64,000 nt of DNA from the NCBI RefSeq assembly GCF_022376445.1, contig NW_025954981.1, forward strand, positions 1 to 64,000. The letters run 5' to 3'. A program made the position numbers and the translations under genes. This document shows positions 52,727-64,000 of this stretch, piece after piece. Every line of letters begins with the position of its first letter. Position 1 is the stretch's first letter. Source of the DNA: Fomitopsis serialis. Taxonomy: Eukaryota; Basidiomycota; Agaricomycetes; Polyporales; Fomitopsidaceae. The notes beneath the pieces are model-generated. The model saw only the letters and a program-made list of their open reading frames with translations, was not told where the DNA came from and made no database searches.

Positions 52727-52938
52727 CAGTCTGCGAATAGCTTGGGCGAGCGAGATCGTATGTAGCACGAAGTAGTACAGAGAGGTACAGTGCCGAAAAC
52801 ATTGGCGCCTAGATTCGGGAATCGGTATCGGTGGCTGCGGTGCCTCCGCGCGGTACGAATCTTGAATCAATACTACGCCGACGCGTTGACCGAGTTCTCA
52901 CTTGACTTTCTCTTCAAAGCTCAAGACTGAACTGCTCC
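52727..52938. promoter_or_regulatory. Bidirectional promoter RRP42 / prolidase
   Basis: Only about 210 bp separate the divergent start codons of RRP42 (-) and the prolidase (+), so both promoters must lie in or overlap this interval. No TATA box is visible, as is usual for housekeeping genes. Confidence 0.6.
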
Positions 52939-54871
52939 ATGTATCCAGGTAAGTATCCGCGTGTCAATGCTGATGCTCACGCTGAAACCGACCACGCTGG
53001 ACAGCCCAGGCTCATGTCATCAAGACATTCAACAAGCTCATCGAGCTCCTACCACCCCCAGATCAGACCAAGGTACGTACTGTAACTTGTTTCTAGTAGA
53101 AATTCATCGACATGATCCACAGCCTCAAATCATACTCCTCGCAGGAGGGGTCACTCCTTTCAGGAACGACACAGACCGAGAGCTGAGCTTCCGGCAGGTC
53201 TGACCGATTTCCATGTTCTGCGTGGCCTCGCGTTCAAATGTCAGTAGGAATCCAACTTCTACTACCTCTCAGGATGCGCCGTTCCGTCGTCGTACCTCCT
53301 CCTGACCTTCCAGCACGGCACCTCGCTCGCAGAACGGCTCCTGGCGCAGCTCTTCATCCCGAAGATTGAGCTAGCCGACCTCATGTGGTCCGTGCCGCCA
53401 CCGACGGCGGAGGAGGCATCCAAGCTTTACCAGGCAACTCCCGTCCAGTATCTAACGATCTTCCGAACGCGATCAAGGAGCAGATGAAAGCCTATCCGGG
53501 CGCGACCTTCCACGTCCTCCCCAAGGGCTCTCCGCTGTTCCCGATCTTGCCGGCTCAATACACCGCACTCATTCTCCCGCCGCATGCTCCCGCCACCGAC
53601 GAATACCTACTCCCTGCGCTGCACCGTGCACGGCTCACGAAGGACGCGGGTGAGATCGAGGCGATTCGGAAGGCGAACGCGATCAGCTCTCGTGCGCATG
53701 AAGTCGTCATGCGTGTCCTCGGCCGGGGCGTGCGCGGAACTATCACACGAGGCAAGGGTGCCGGCGCTGACAGGCCATTGCTGCCCGGGGAGTGGCTGAT
53801 CGAGAAAGAGGCCGAAGCGGAGGCACTCTTCGTCGCCTCTTGTCGGAGAGAAGGGTATGCGTGCACTAGTAGAGACTTCATAAATGCGACCTGACACAAA
53901 GCTGCTAGCTCTGTTCATCAGGCATACCTCCCCATCGTCGCGGCATCAACGCGCGCGTCCACTCTACACTACTGCTGCAATGATCGCGAGTTTGCCTGGG
54001 GGCCCGTTGGCGCGCACGACCACCAGAACGGCGACCATCTCGCTCACGGCGCAGATCGGCAGCTGAATCCTCAGGTACTCCTAATCGACGCCGGGTGCGA
54101 ATGGGATTGCCATGCGTCTGACAGTGAGTGTCGATATGTTCGCGATATCATGTCAGAGCACTAACGAGGGTCAGTCACCCGCACAATGCCCGTCGGGAAC
54201 GGCGGCAAGTTCACGCCCGAGGCGCGCGCGATCTACGAGCTCGTCCTCGAGATGCAACGGCTCTCCATGGAGGCGCTCAAGCCGGGCATCCACTGGGACG
54301 CCATCCAGCTGCTCTGCCACCGCACGCTCGTGCAGGGCTTCCAGCGGCTCGGGATCTTCAAGACGCCCAACTCGCCCGGCTCCGGCTCGTGGAACGCGGA
54401 GGAGGCGATCCTCGTGAGCGGCGTGAGCACGGCGTTCTTCCCGCACGGCGTTGGGCACTCGCTCGGGCTCGATGTGCACGACGTGCCGAGTGCGAGCAAG
54501 CCCGAGCGGAACGACACGATTGGCAAGGGCGTGGAGCTAGGTCACGAGTCGTTCTATGCGTACCTGCGGCTGAGGCTGCACCTCGAGGAGGGCATGGTGG
54601 TGGTGAGTGCTTGAGCGGCGTCTGGTCCCGCGGGACGGCTGAATGACGCTATTTGTAGACGGTCGAGCCGGGCATCTACTTCTCGCCTCATCTCCTCGCC
54701 CCTGTGCGCGACTCGAAGCATATCGACCATGAGGTCCTGAAGCGATACGAGGCCGTGGGCGGCGTCCGGATCGAAGACGTCGTGGTCGTCACCCAAGATG
54801 GCTACGAGAATCTGACAACCGTGCGGAGCGACACGGACTGGGTCGAAGGTGTGTGCTCTGGTGCGCTGTAA
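52939..54871 (+). CDS. Xaa-Pro dipeptidase (prolidase, peptidase M24B)
   Basis: Metallopeptidase that splits Xaa-Pro dipeptides, recycling proline in the cytosol. The first exon is only 10 nt (52939-52948, ATGTATCCAG), then 53005-53072, 53124-53198, 53249 onward, with further introns near 53854-53921, 54120-54167 and 54604-54659. N-terminal creatinase-like domain: [33 protein letters not shown]. Catalytic pita-bread domain: [20 protein letters not shown], metal ligands in [43 protein letters not shown] and RIEDVVVV. All five metal-binding positions are present. Two single-base gaps are needed: near 53449 ([15 protein letters not shown]) and at the exon end near 53856. The stop is at 54871. 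Confidence 0.88.
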
Positions 54872-55608
54872 ACATTAAATGTTCTTGTATTGTAGGAGCA
54901 GATGTGTAGCAAAGGCAACCTGCACACGTTTGTATAATCATTTGGGTTCGCTGACAGGGTGTATGCGCATGCATTATGGGTTGCCATCCCACCTCCTGGC
55001 AGTCAGAAGGCAGATACTCAACCTGACTCTCATATGTTGGGTGGATCCGCCACCTATGCAACCCGTCAGGCAAGATCGAGACGCAATGTTCTGAAAGAAG
55101 CTCTAAGTGCGCATCAAACCCGCTCAAAGCTTACTTGGGTACTAGGTTCGACACAAACCCCTCACGTGGAGTGTCTTTGTATGAGACTCACTTGGGTACA
55201 AATCAACCCCAGCATTGTGTGCTTCCTTCATCACAATGTACGTACAGATCTGCCATTGCGCTACTCATATCTCGCTGATCGTGCCTGGGCTCAGCCGCTA
55301 CCGGCCCCAATCCCTGCTGCATAACTTAGTTGGAGAGCCTGGATTGGCGCGGTGGTCGATGACCGCGGCTTGTCGAGAATGGCTACTCTGTCATTACAAG
55401 GTAGAGCGTGCCAGCTTCGCCGTCACGATCGGATCATCGAGCAACTGCACAGCCTCGGACATCTGCCAAGGTCCCTCTGCAAGTCCCTCTGAGTCCGGTG
55501 TCTATTCTCCGAGGTACCTCTGCGGCATATAACCAGGCGCCACTCGGAGGAACAGCTCGACCTTCTCAGAAGTTTCACGAGCTCCTCCCTCACACAGTTC
55601 ACACTCTC
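54872..55608. other. Intergenic; short repeat shared with kinase copy 2
   Basis: The right end holds the promoter of secreted protein member 4 (TATAA at 55528-55532). Positions 55146-55168 are identical to 38178-38200 near the 3' end of kinase copy 2, with weaker similarity continuing for about 30 bp. No gene seen. Confidence 0.5.
55528..55532 (+). promoter_or_regulatory. TATA-like box of secreted protein member 4
   Basis: TATAA about 80 nt upstream of the ATG at 55609. Confidence 0.5.
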
Positions 55609-56354
55609 ATGATGCTTGCCCTCGCCGGCCTGCTTACACTCTTCGTCACCTTCGTGTCGGCCACGCCGACAATGAGGGCCCGCCAGATTGGCGCTTCGTG
55701 CGCGGGCCTGGCTGATGGTTCCACTGACTCACCATCGTACAACTTCACTCTCGCAGCCTACAACCTGACGCTGCCCAATGCTAACAGCACCGGCGCTCCG
55801 CTCGTCCTCGGTTGGGGACGACCGGTCACAAGTCCTGAGGCTAGCGAATGGGCGATTTCGGTAAGTCGCCTGCCAGATGTCTGGCATGTCTAGGTGGCTA
55901 ATTATAATTCTAGACGTACGCTGCATGGGGCTCGAACGAGTGGCCGTACTTCACCCTCTCGAACGGTGCGCTCTACCCCATCCCTGGGCCCGACGAGACC
56001 GGAATGGGCGCATACGACTTCGAGATCGCCTCTGGCGCCGAGGTAGCCTTCCTAGTCACCTACCATGAGTCGAATCCGCCGCTTGCCTTTATCTACTGCG
56101 CTGCTGTACGTTCGCTTCTCCAAAGTACTATGACCATTTGGAGCGGGGCTAACTGGTAGTTTGATTAGGCGGGCGATGACTCGGAGTACGCGAAGCTCGC
56201 GGTCAATAACGACGCAGACAACTTTTCGCTGTGCCAGGCGACGACCTTGTGGTCTAATGTTGTCCTCGCGTACGAGGCTAACACGAACAATACTTACTAC
56301 GATTACAGTACTTGTTACCCTGTCCAGGTCAACATCATCCCGTATGAGGCATGA
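55609..56354 (+). CDS. Four-Cys small secreted protein, member 4
   Basis: Intact 209-residue secreted protein, function unknown. Exons: 55609-55860, 55914-56105, 56169-56354, all phase 0. Signal peptide MMLALAGLLTLFVTFVSA, then a short piece ending RARQ and the first Cys (GASCAGLADG). YNFTLAAYN and several potential N-glycosylation sites (NFT, NLT, NST) follow. Exon 2 has NEWPYFTLSNGALYPIPGP and GAEVAFLVTYHESN, and ends IYCAA. Exon 3 has AKLAVNNDADNFSLC and STCYPVQVNIIPYEA. It is very close to member 3 at 49.6 kb, from which it is inverted, and clearly related to member 5. Two in-frame ATGs lie at the start (55609, 55612). Confidence 0.85.
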
Positions 56355-58143
56355 TCTCCAATGACCTGGGCTGACTGAATGACACCGATTGAATGGACAT
56401 ATGTTGGACCCTCACTTCCGCGGATACTTATACATGATGAATAGGGCCTCGTATAATGAGCGTTGTCACATGGGTGCTGCGATGTCATGGTGCAGACACC
56501 TCGTCTTCAGGTTATATCTTATGCAGCGCTCCAGCCTGCCCTGTATTACTATTAGTACGTACAGGTTTTGATCTACCGTTCCCTGCGTCAGCTGATCATG
56601 TCTTGGACTTGAAGTCGCCATTCGCATCTGGGCTGCCGGATTCCATCAGATTTCACAGTTCAACGTCCAAGTGCGAAGCTTAAGATCTCCCCTACGAGCA
56701 AAGATCATTGGCACGACAGTCTGCTTTGGGTCTGCTACTAGCGAAAATTTGGATGGCGAGTATTATTTTCCGAAGAGACTTGAGATCGCCTCGTAGCAGA
56801 AGGGGAACCCCTCGCAGCCTTACGGACTGGGCGTCTTCGGCATCTCGATATCAATGATACCTGAGCGCAGTCATGTTGCGACGAGGTGAGCAATATGGTC
56901 AGGCACTCCAACTGTCTTTCATGTCATCTAGTGTCGACTCCATTCATACATTTAAAGCCCTCAAGGCTTTTAAATTTGTCCGCAGAGCTGCGCAACCCCA
57001 TTCATGCTGCCCTTGGAGCGTACCCTTGGGCGTTATGAAGGCTCTCACACTGGAGACCCATCTCATTGGGTGCATACATTCAGGAGTCATTCGCAGAGGC
57101 ATCACCGCCGCACTCGCGCAGTTTGTTCATTCTGTGTCTTACGCGTTTCACCTGTCTTCTCATGACACACGACGTTACTGAACGCCCGGCGAAGAGCCGC
57201 CGGCCTTGACCAGACTAAGTACAAGTATCCACCATACCCGCAGTGCAAGTGGACGGATACTCTCAATTCTCGGTCAAAATGAACTCATACTACAAGCGAA
57301 AAATCACCTTGACAAAGGGGCACTGTGATACAGACTACGAACGCGGACTCAGACCTTCCGGTGGCCACGCAGTCTGATGCTTCTTACGTACGTCTGAGCC
57401 CCATCGAACGTATGAACGCTGACAAAGTATGTCATCTTGACTAGTGGGCGTTGTGTTCGCACGTTGGTCGGCGACTTCAAAAACGCATCTGTCAAGCCGC
57501 ATCCTTGTGGTCTGGCTCGTCAAAGGCATGCACATACGACCTCCGACAACGATCACCGAGTCCGAATTCGTACGTACTGGCGTTGAAGACAGGCCGTATG
57601 TCCGGAGGCCGTGATTACCACAGGCGCAAGTGGACTGCACCATTCAAGCTTACAGCTTCGTACCAGCCTGGTCGAATGTGCATGTTTGCAGCCACAAGCT
57701 CGCTGCGTCAGTGTATGTCCTCTATACCTGAAGGGACAATTGAGACCACGGTTGGCTGACTGTCCATAACCTGAAGTCCCACAGCTGTCCTGAAACCTGT
57801 GTCACTCAATGGGGCGGTAAATTTGTCTCGTACCAATTCGAAGACGGATCGCTTGCCTCAACCGCTCGGATGGCTGGCGGCCCTGCTACCTTGATCTGGC
57901 AACGCTTACAACGCGCTCACACGTCTACCCCTGGCCCTGGAACCCAGGCTGGGCGAACAGGTAGCCCTGAGCGGATGTACTTAGTACCAAGGCTGACTCC
58001 CAGGCGAGTATTGCGTTGCTGCGTCTTCATTCTCTGGAGGGCGCTATGCAGAGTATAAATGTCGCTGCGTCTCCTGCTGTGTCCGACAACGCAGCGTAGC
58101 CATTCCTCGACGCCCCGCCTTTCGACTTTCACCCTTCATCGTG
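56355..58143. other. Intergenic between secreted-protein members 4 and 5
   Basis: 1.8 kb without coding support. Scattered frames (such as 56873-57181) show no domain. Confidence 0.4.
58054..58059 (+). promoter_or_regulatory. TATA box of secreted protein member 5
   Basis: TATAAA, 90 nt upstream of the ATG at 58144. Confidence 0.6.
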
Positions 58144-58884
58144 ATGTTCGCTCTCGGATGGACCGTTCCTTTCTTGGCTCTCTCTACGCCGATCATGGCC
58201 GCACTCCTCGGTCGTCAACCTGAGATTCCTGCATCGTGCGCCGGCTTGCCTCAAGGCTCGCTCGGCTCGCTGTCGTACAACTTCACGTTGTCTGCGTATA
58301 GCCCTAATGCGAACCCCACGGGTGTCCCGCTCGTACTTGCGTTGGGGCCGCCTGGTACGAGCGCTGCGGCGAGCGAATGGGTCATCGCGGTGAGCAGCAC
58401 GCAGTAGTACGCATATAACCCAACCTTGACTAACGCGCCCCCGGGGATGCAGACCGCTGAAACCGCAGGGTCTGACAACTGGCCGTACTGGACCATGGTC
58501 AACGGCGTGCTGACTCCTCAGCCGGGCCCGAATGAGCAGGGTCTAGGTGCCTACGCTGTTGCAGTCGACCAGGGCGATGAAGTCATCTTCACTGTGACCA
58601 CAGTTGAGTCAAATCCGAACCCAGCTGACATCTACTGTGGTGCGGTACGTACCTGAGATACCCAACTGCGAAGTGAACGTCACTGATGCTGCTTCGCACA
58701 GGATGATTCCGGTGAATACCTGGTGCTTTCTGTCAACAACAACCCCGACGGCTTCTCGCTATGCACGGCAACCGACGACTACAGCCAGAATGTAGTTGTC
58801 TACGAAGCCGAGCCGAGTAATTCTGCGTACACCTACGATACTTGCTACGCAGTTCACATTAGTATCGTCCCTTACACGGCTTAA
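58144..58884 (+). CDS. Four-Cys small secreted protein, member 5
   Basis: Intact 206-residue secreted protein, function unknown. Exons: 58144-58389, 58453-58644, 58702-58884, all phase 0, with exon 2 exactly the same length (192 nt) as in member 4. Signal peptide MFALGWTVPFLALSTPIMA, then GRQ, and the first Cys in PASCAGLPQGS. YNFTLSAYSPN, DNWPYWTMVNGVLTPQPGP and GDEVIFTVTTVESNPN follow, then IYCGA at the exon 2 end. Exon 3 carries SVNNNPDGFSLC and DTCYAVHISIVPYTA. The four cysteines hold the same positions relative to the introns as in the other members. Confidence 0.85.
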
Positions 58885-59151
58885 GACAGATCATGGTACT
58901 CATCTACCAAGCCTCGCGCTGTGACGGACCCCAGCTGGATCGCTAAGTCGTTGCTATACAATACACCTTGCGTACCCCTCTTTCGATAGTAGACTCTTAT
59001 TGGCGATAGCAGTACCGGCAGACTAGTAAGTACCTTTCTGTTGGGTAGAACGTGCTTGTTCGGAGTATACGAACATTGTCCTTCTTGTGATGGAGCTGTA
59101 ATCTCAATATGTCTGCTTCGTCCATGACCACACAGCACTCTGAGTACGCTC

Positions 59152-61134
59152 TCAACGCTCCTTCCTTCCTTTCTCCCCGCGCACTTTCGAGACCCAACCA
59201 GGTGCGTCGCGTACCGCGTCCAACGGTCGCGTCTTGTAGGTCATGAGGTATCCTTGCAAGGCTGCCACGGATACCTCACGATCAGGGATGGCCTGGCGAA
59301 ATTGCTTGGCCAATTCCTGTGCAACGCTTCGTGGCAATGTAGTACCGATGGGTGGTGCGTGACCAATACCCGGGCGCAATGAAGATGTCGATTCTTCGAG
59401 AAGAGGAGTGGTGTGTTCTGTATGGGGTTTATCGCTACCGTCGACATCTACAGCGAGAGGAGAGATGACTTTGTCTTCATCATGTGCAACTGAAGAACTG
59501 CGCGACGAATAGAATGCCTTGAAGAGCTCTTCCGCTTGAAACTTGCTCGCATTGTGAAACTCGATGTGTACGTCCATGCGACCGGGTCTGCAGATAGCAG
59601 GATCGAGTGCACCGTAGTCGTTCGTCGTGGCGAAGAGGAGGCGTCCTTCCTGAGCTGCAATGCCATCCAGTGCGTTCAGAAGACCACTGAGGCTGATGCC
59701 ACCCACGGCGGCTGTAGTTGCTGCCGGAGAAGCTGGAGTTTGACTAATGGGATCTCCGGAATGGGCGTCGCTATTGCTGGATGAAGATCGTTGCGTGAGA
59801 TCATGTCGAAAAGCGACATCGATGTCTTCCATGAGTGCGATACACCTCTCCGGTAATTTAGCGATGAGTGAGTATAAGGTGTTGTCGTTCAGTCCGGCCT
59901 TCGATAGCGTCACGATGTAAACATCCAAGCCGAGTTCGCTTGCCAGGCTGCGAATGACGGATGTTTTGCCGGAGCCTGGCGGTCCGTACTGAAGGCCGAC
60001 ATAAGTACTGAGATTTACAACATCTGAGTAAGCATTACCAGAAGATAGCCTCGGCGGAATGGAATGCCTGACAGGTTATACTATCAAGTCATGATCATGA
60101 AAGGCTGAACGTCGCACGCGTACCTCTATCGGCATACCATTGTCGACTTTGACAGAACTCAACTGCATCATTCAACAGCTCCTCTTTCACACCGTAATCG
60201 AGTATGATGGTGCTCAGTGGTCGTCTTCGCGGTGACGTGACGTGCACCCATTCGTCGTATCTTGTATGATGTTAATTGAGAGATGTCACAGATACGCATT
60301 GCCACCTACAAGTCCGCAGCGTACACAGATATGATGTCTTCCTTTGCTTCTTTATACAATTTCCTTGCTTCATCAAGTATCTTGTTCAAGATATGGTGGC
60401 TGAATGCAAAGATTCTGCAACGAACGTATCAGTGCCACGGAAGCCCACTAACCGAGAAACATACCGGAGTTTAAGGGTTTCGCTGGGACGACCCAATGAC
60501 ATCTCAGAGCTGCGTGTCCGAGATACACGAATGTAGTGGTATCGATACCACATGGTATGATTTTTGTCTAGACTGGGAATATAACTGACTGCCTGGTCTT
60601 CATCTTTTCCTTTTTCATCGCGAGAATGCCGATGCCGATGAAGAGAGGGCTTCAAACCATAATTACTGGTTGTGGCCTCAGCAGTTCGAGCGTTCCCTGT
60701 TCAATATCAGTGAGTAGAGAATTGAGTTGTTCTCTCCGAGGCGAGTTGATGAGAATTGTCAACGCACGCCAAGATGAGTGCTGGGATAACCAGTACAGGA
60801 TCCAGCCTGGAGAACACGTCAGGAGGTCAAGTGGTGAAGAGGATTGAGGTTACACACTATAAGCAATGTCTTCACTATCAAACGTGATGGTGATCCACGG
60901 GACATCGAGCAAGGTTGACCACAGAGAATAGAACAGGCGACGACAAAGCTCTATGGCAGCCCCCAATAGGAATAGCTTGGCCCAATCTGGAACTGCGGCA
61001 CTGGTGACGAGATTGAGAGTAAATTGCGTCCAGTCTCCAGGGAGCCATGAATCGTTTGAGACGATTGAGGCGTTAGTGGAATTGACATCGACGAAGGAGC
61101 CTGAGACAGCAAGTAGAGACTGAACGTACTCCAT
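59152..61134 (-). CDS. BCS1-like AAA ATPase (copy A)
   Basis: Intact 551-residue AAA protein of the BCS1 family. Yeast Bcs1 is a mitochondrial inner-membrane ATPase that moves folded Rieske protein; fungi have many BCS1-like paralogues of unknown task. Exons (complement): 61134-60858, 60806-60768, 60696-60465, 60414-60310, 60260-60124, 60067-60039, 59988-59152. There is an N-terminal hydrophobic segment, then the BCS1_N domain (WLSQHSSWR, RRRPLSTIILDYGVKEELL, GIPFRRGYLL). The AAA domain follows: YGPPGSGKTS (Walker A), RCIALMEDIDVAF (Walker B), LSGLLNALDGIAAQEGR, FATTNDYGALDPAI, CRPGRMDVHIEF. A Ser-rich insert follows Walker B. The C-terminal part has REVSVAALQGYLMTYKTRP. Confidence 0.88.
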
Positions 61135-61669
61135 TCTCGGGAATCGTCAACAAGCAGTACCAATGCACGGATGAAGAGATCGACGAGAGCCTTGCATTTA
61201 TACCAATAGGAGATAAATGTGTCTCAGTGTATGTCTTCCTGTAGGAAAGAATCATGCTGCAGCAATCCATAAGACGCTGTCATGCGGTTCACGCGAGAGC
61301 TTATCGATACGCCCACCTAGTATTTTGGAAGTGGCTTGCCCTGGTCTGTGTACTCAGCGCTGGAGTCGGAGTCCGTCACGGTGCACTCACCATGTTCTGA
61401 CAGCTGCTAAGACGCAAGTAGTACACGAATGACCGAGAAGCGGTCCTCCCCAATATCATCAGGGGGCTCTGAACCACATCTGAACGTGATGAACGATGCA
61501 CTGGCCACCTGTCCGCCTTGCGCATGACAGCATCAGTGAACGGTCCTCCGCAACGGTTTCGGCCATCATGCGTTGAGTAGGAGTTCTCGGGACGCATGTT
61601 TCTACTTGAGGCTCGTGTTCGTACAAATACACCAAACGACGTTGCACAGTGGTTCTCGAGCTCATCCGA

Positions 61670-63567
61670 CTAGCACCTCTTTCTATCTTTGCCGCCCAGT
61701 TCTTGTTCCACCCATTCGGGCGCATCGTGGACAGCATCTTGTGGTCGAACCTTATACCTCATCAGGTAGCCCTGCAAACTGGCCATCGAGAACTCCCGAT
61801 CAGGAATAATCTCCGAGAATCGCGCCGCAAGCTCTGCCACATTCTTCTCAGCATCGTCCACTGCTGATAGCGACCGAGACCGACTTCCATTCTGAAGCAC
61901 CTTCTCCGAGGTCCAATGACCTGCAGGTACCTTTGCACCGCCAGCCGGCGCGTAGAAGCGTTTGAAGAGCTCCTGCGCCTGGTACTTGCTGGCGTGCGTG
62001 AACTCGATGTGCTCGTCCATGCGGCCTGCACGTCGCAACGCAGGATCGAGGGCAGAGAAGTTGTTCGTCGTGGCGAACACTATGCGGCCTTCTTGCGCAC
62101 CGATCCCGTCGAGCGCATTGAGCAAGCCGCTCAAGGTTACGCCCCCGATAAACCGTTCGGGCTCTGCGGGCGGAGCGTGCTCGGGGTGGCGCCGTCCTTA
62201 TCCTTCGGGACGTCGAGGTTCCGCGCGATTCCTTGTTTGAAGGCAGCGTCGATGTCTTCCATGAGCGCGATGCACCTCTTGGGTAACCCGCCGATGAGCT
62301 CGTAGAGGGAGTTGTCGTCCAGCCCTGTACGGGACAGGCTGACGATGTATACATCAAGCCCCAGTTCTCCTGCTATGCTTTGGATGGTGGAAGACTTCCC
62401 AGAGCCCGGAGCGCCATGCTATGTAATATATCAGCTTCGTACACCCACAGATTGTCTATCCCTACTCACAAGGAGATATCCTCGGCGGAAAGGAATACCT
62501 GTAACGCATGGGGTCAGTGATAACCTCGCTAGACCAATGCGGCGCACCGACCTCTTGCAGCATACCACGGCTGACTGTTCAAGAAGTCACGCGCGTCTTC
62601 CAATAGCCTTTCCTTCACTCCGGGATCCAAAATAACGGTATTTAGCGCGCGCTTGGGGTTAGCAGTAATGTTGATCCAGTGGTTCATGCTTCAGGCCAGA
62701 TGTCAGCTTCATATTTCAAAGCGCAGGCAGCACTACCCACTTGTTCGACGCCCATACCGATATCACGTTCTCCTTAGCCGCTTTATACTCAGCTCGAGCT
62801 TCCTCCAACAGCTCACCCAGAATTCGATGGTTGAAGGCAAGGATCCTGCACCAGAAGTCAACGCGCAACGCTAGGAACTATGCCTAGGACGACATACCGT
62901 ATTTGCAAGTACTCCGACTTATTAGACAACCCCGACGGCGATGCCGGACTGACTTGGCGGCTGACCAGCATGAACCGCCGCTTGTACCACATGTGGTACG
63001 TCTTGTCTAGTCGAGGAAGGTATGACATCGCCTTGCTGGTGTCTCGCTGGTCTTCCCTAGGAGGAAGCCAGGGGTGCGGGGAGTTGTTCGCTTCCAAACC
63101 ATAGTGCCGGGTGGTCACTTCGATGTCCCTCGCCTGCCCTGTATACAGAGTGGAAAGCCCAAGTCATTTCGTTGCATCGTGCACGACAAAGTAACGTACG
63201 CCACACCGGCCGACAGGAAAGCCAGTGTAGTAGCCAGTCTGTACTCTCGTTAAACACTAGACAGACAGTGTTCGAGGGAAACCACCAACGCACTGTACAC
63301 AGGATCTTCCTCAGCGAATGTTGCCGTAACGAAAACCCGATCCACGACCGACCTCGCCACGAACATCAACAGTCGGCGATACGCTTCAACGATTCCCCCC
63401 GTCAACAACAACCTCGTGCCCCGCTGCAAAGCAGATGAGGACGGAAGATGGGGATAAAGCAACGACATGCCGATCGGAGGGAGGCGCAAGGACACCCTGC
63501 CGTCGATGTTATCCAGCGCATTCGACGGGCTGCCATCACTGTCACACGAACCATCGTTGTCGCTCAT
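61670..63567 (-). CDS. BCS1-like AAA ATPase (copy B; one apparent frameshift)
   Basis: Tandem paralogue of copy A with the same seven-exon plan: 63567-63294, 63238-63200, 63138-62898, 62845-62741, 62688-62552, 62498-62470, 62418-61670. Internal exon sizes 39, 105, 137 and 29 are identical to copy A. BCS1_N: WLLHWLSCRPVWR, ILDPGVKERLL, GIPFRRGYLL. AAA: HGAPGSGKSS (Walker A), RCIALMEDIDAAF (Walker B), GGVTLSGLLNALDG, FATTNNFSALDPAL, RRAGRMDEHIEF. The last exon needs one added base near 62205 in the linker after DVPKDKDG; then the protein is 524 residues. The gap 61135-61669 shows no gene. Confidence 0.82.
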
Positions 63568-64000
63568 GGTGAGGAATGGAGGAGTGGCCAGGAAGACGGC
63601 ACACCGCAGGACGTTGGCCCCGGTCTGTTTATATAGGGTGCTGATGGACCACACCGACCTGATACGGAAGTACGACTGGATGCGTTTCACCACAGGTTCA
63701 CCCTGTCAGAGTGCATGGCGTCGAGCGCCACAGCAGCCCTATCTATCCTCGACCGCATCTCGAGGTGATTGACAATGACACCGGCGTCGGTACCGCAGTG
63801 ACACGTGTTCTGCCAATCCCAGATGGCAGAAACCCCGACCTGTGCGGTTAGTTGAGCTTCTCGGGCCCCAAATGGACCCTAGAACATAGCGCAGAACCAC
63901 AGGGCAACCGCCCAGCATGGTCAGTCATCGCGTTCGAGATTCCGATGACATTGAGAGCTAGATTACAGCATGCTGGAACAGTGAGAGCAAGAATAGATGT
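63568..64000. other. Right flank, no gene seen
   Basis: 5' flank of BCS1-like copy B. A TATA-like TATATAGG lies on the plus strand near 63628 and nothing else is recognisable before the window ends. Confidence 0.4.

Overview
The window is nuclear DNA of a filamentous basidiomycete, most likely a wood-decay-type agaricomycete (Polyporales-like). The evidence is GC-rich coding sequence, genes cut by many 45-65 nt GT-AG introns, compact spacing on both strands, and a gene set typical of that group: a cerato-platanin, HGDLK-type TKL-like kinases, BCS1-like AAA proteins, small secreted proteins and salicylate-hydroxylase-like FAD monooxygenases. No rRNA, CRISPR or viral genes were seen. I did not find a tRNA, but could not search for one systematically.

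Layout. 0.8-4.0 kb: MAM3/CNNM membrane protein. 4.4-9.1 kb: two tandem FAD monooxygenases (-); a third paralogue lies at 28-29.8 kb (+). 10.7 kb: cerato-platanin. 11.7 kb: small Cys-rich protein. 12.7-14.5 kb: MFS transporter. 15.7 and 18.1 kb: two members of a four-cysteine secreted family, with three more at 49.6, 55.6 and 58.1 kb. 19.3-24.0 kb: complete 20-exon PEX1 (-). 25.0-26.6 kb: UCH37-type deubiquitinase (-). 30-42.4 kb: a rearranged block in which a kinase-SNF5 unit occurs twice. The left SNF5 copy is a pseudogene carrying a 1,975-bp inverted-repeat transposon with a visible 3-bp target duplication, and a partial PEX1 copy lies beside it. 43.1 kb: SPX-RING protein. 46.3 kb: long disordered protein. 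51.5-54.9 kb: divergent RRP42 and prolidase. 59.2-63.6 kb: two tandem BCS1-like AAA ATPases.

The housekeeping functions (peroxisome import, exosome, ubiquitin recycling, chromatin remodelling, dipeptide turnover) are single genes with no operon logic. The lineage-specific part is the set of duplicated families (FAD monooxygenases, secreted proteins, kinases, BCS1-like) and the mobile DNA.

A quality signal runs through the window. Several otherwise complete conserved genes (PEX1, RRP42, UCH37-like, prolidase, MFS, one BCS1-like, two secreted proteins) are each restored to frame by adding single bases, mostly in short homopolymers, while neighbouring genes are perfectly open. I read these mainly as base-deletion errors in the assembly and flag them gene by gene. 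Exon borders were worked out by hand from GT/AG signals, reading frame and comparison between paralogues.
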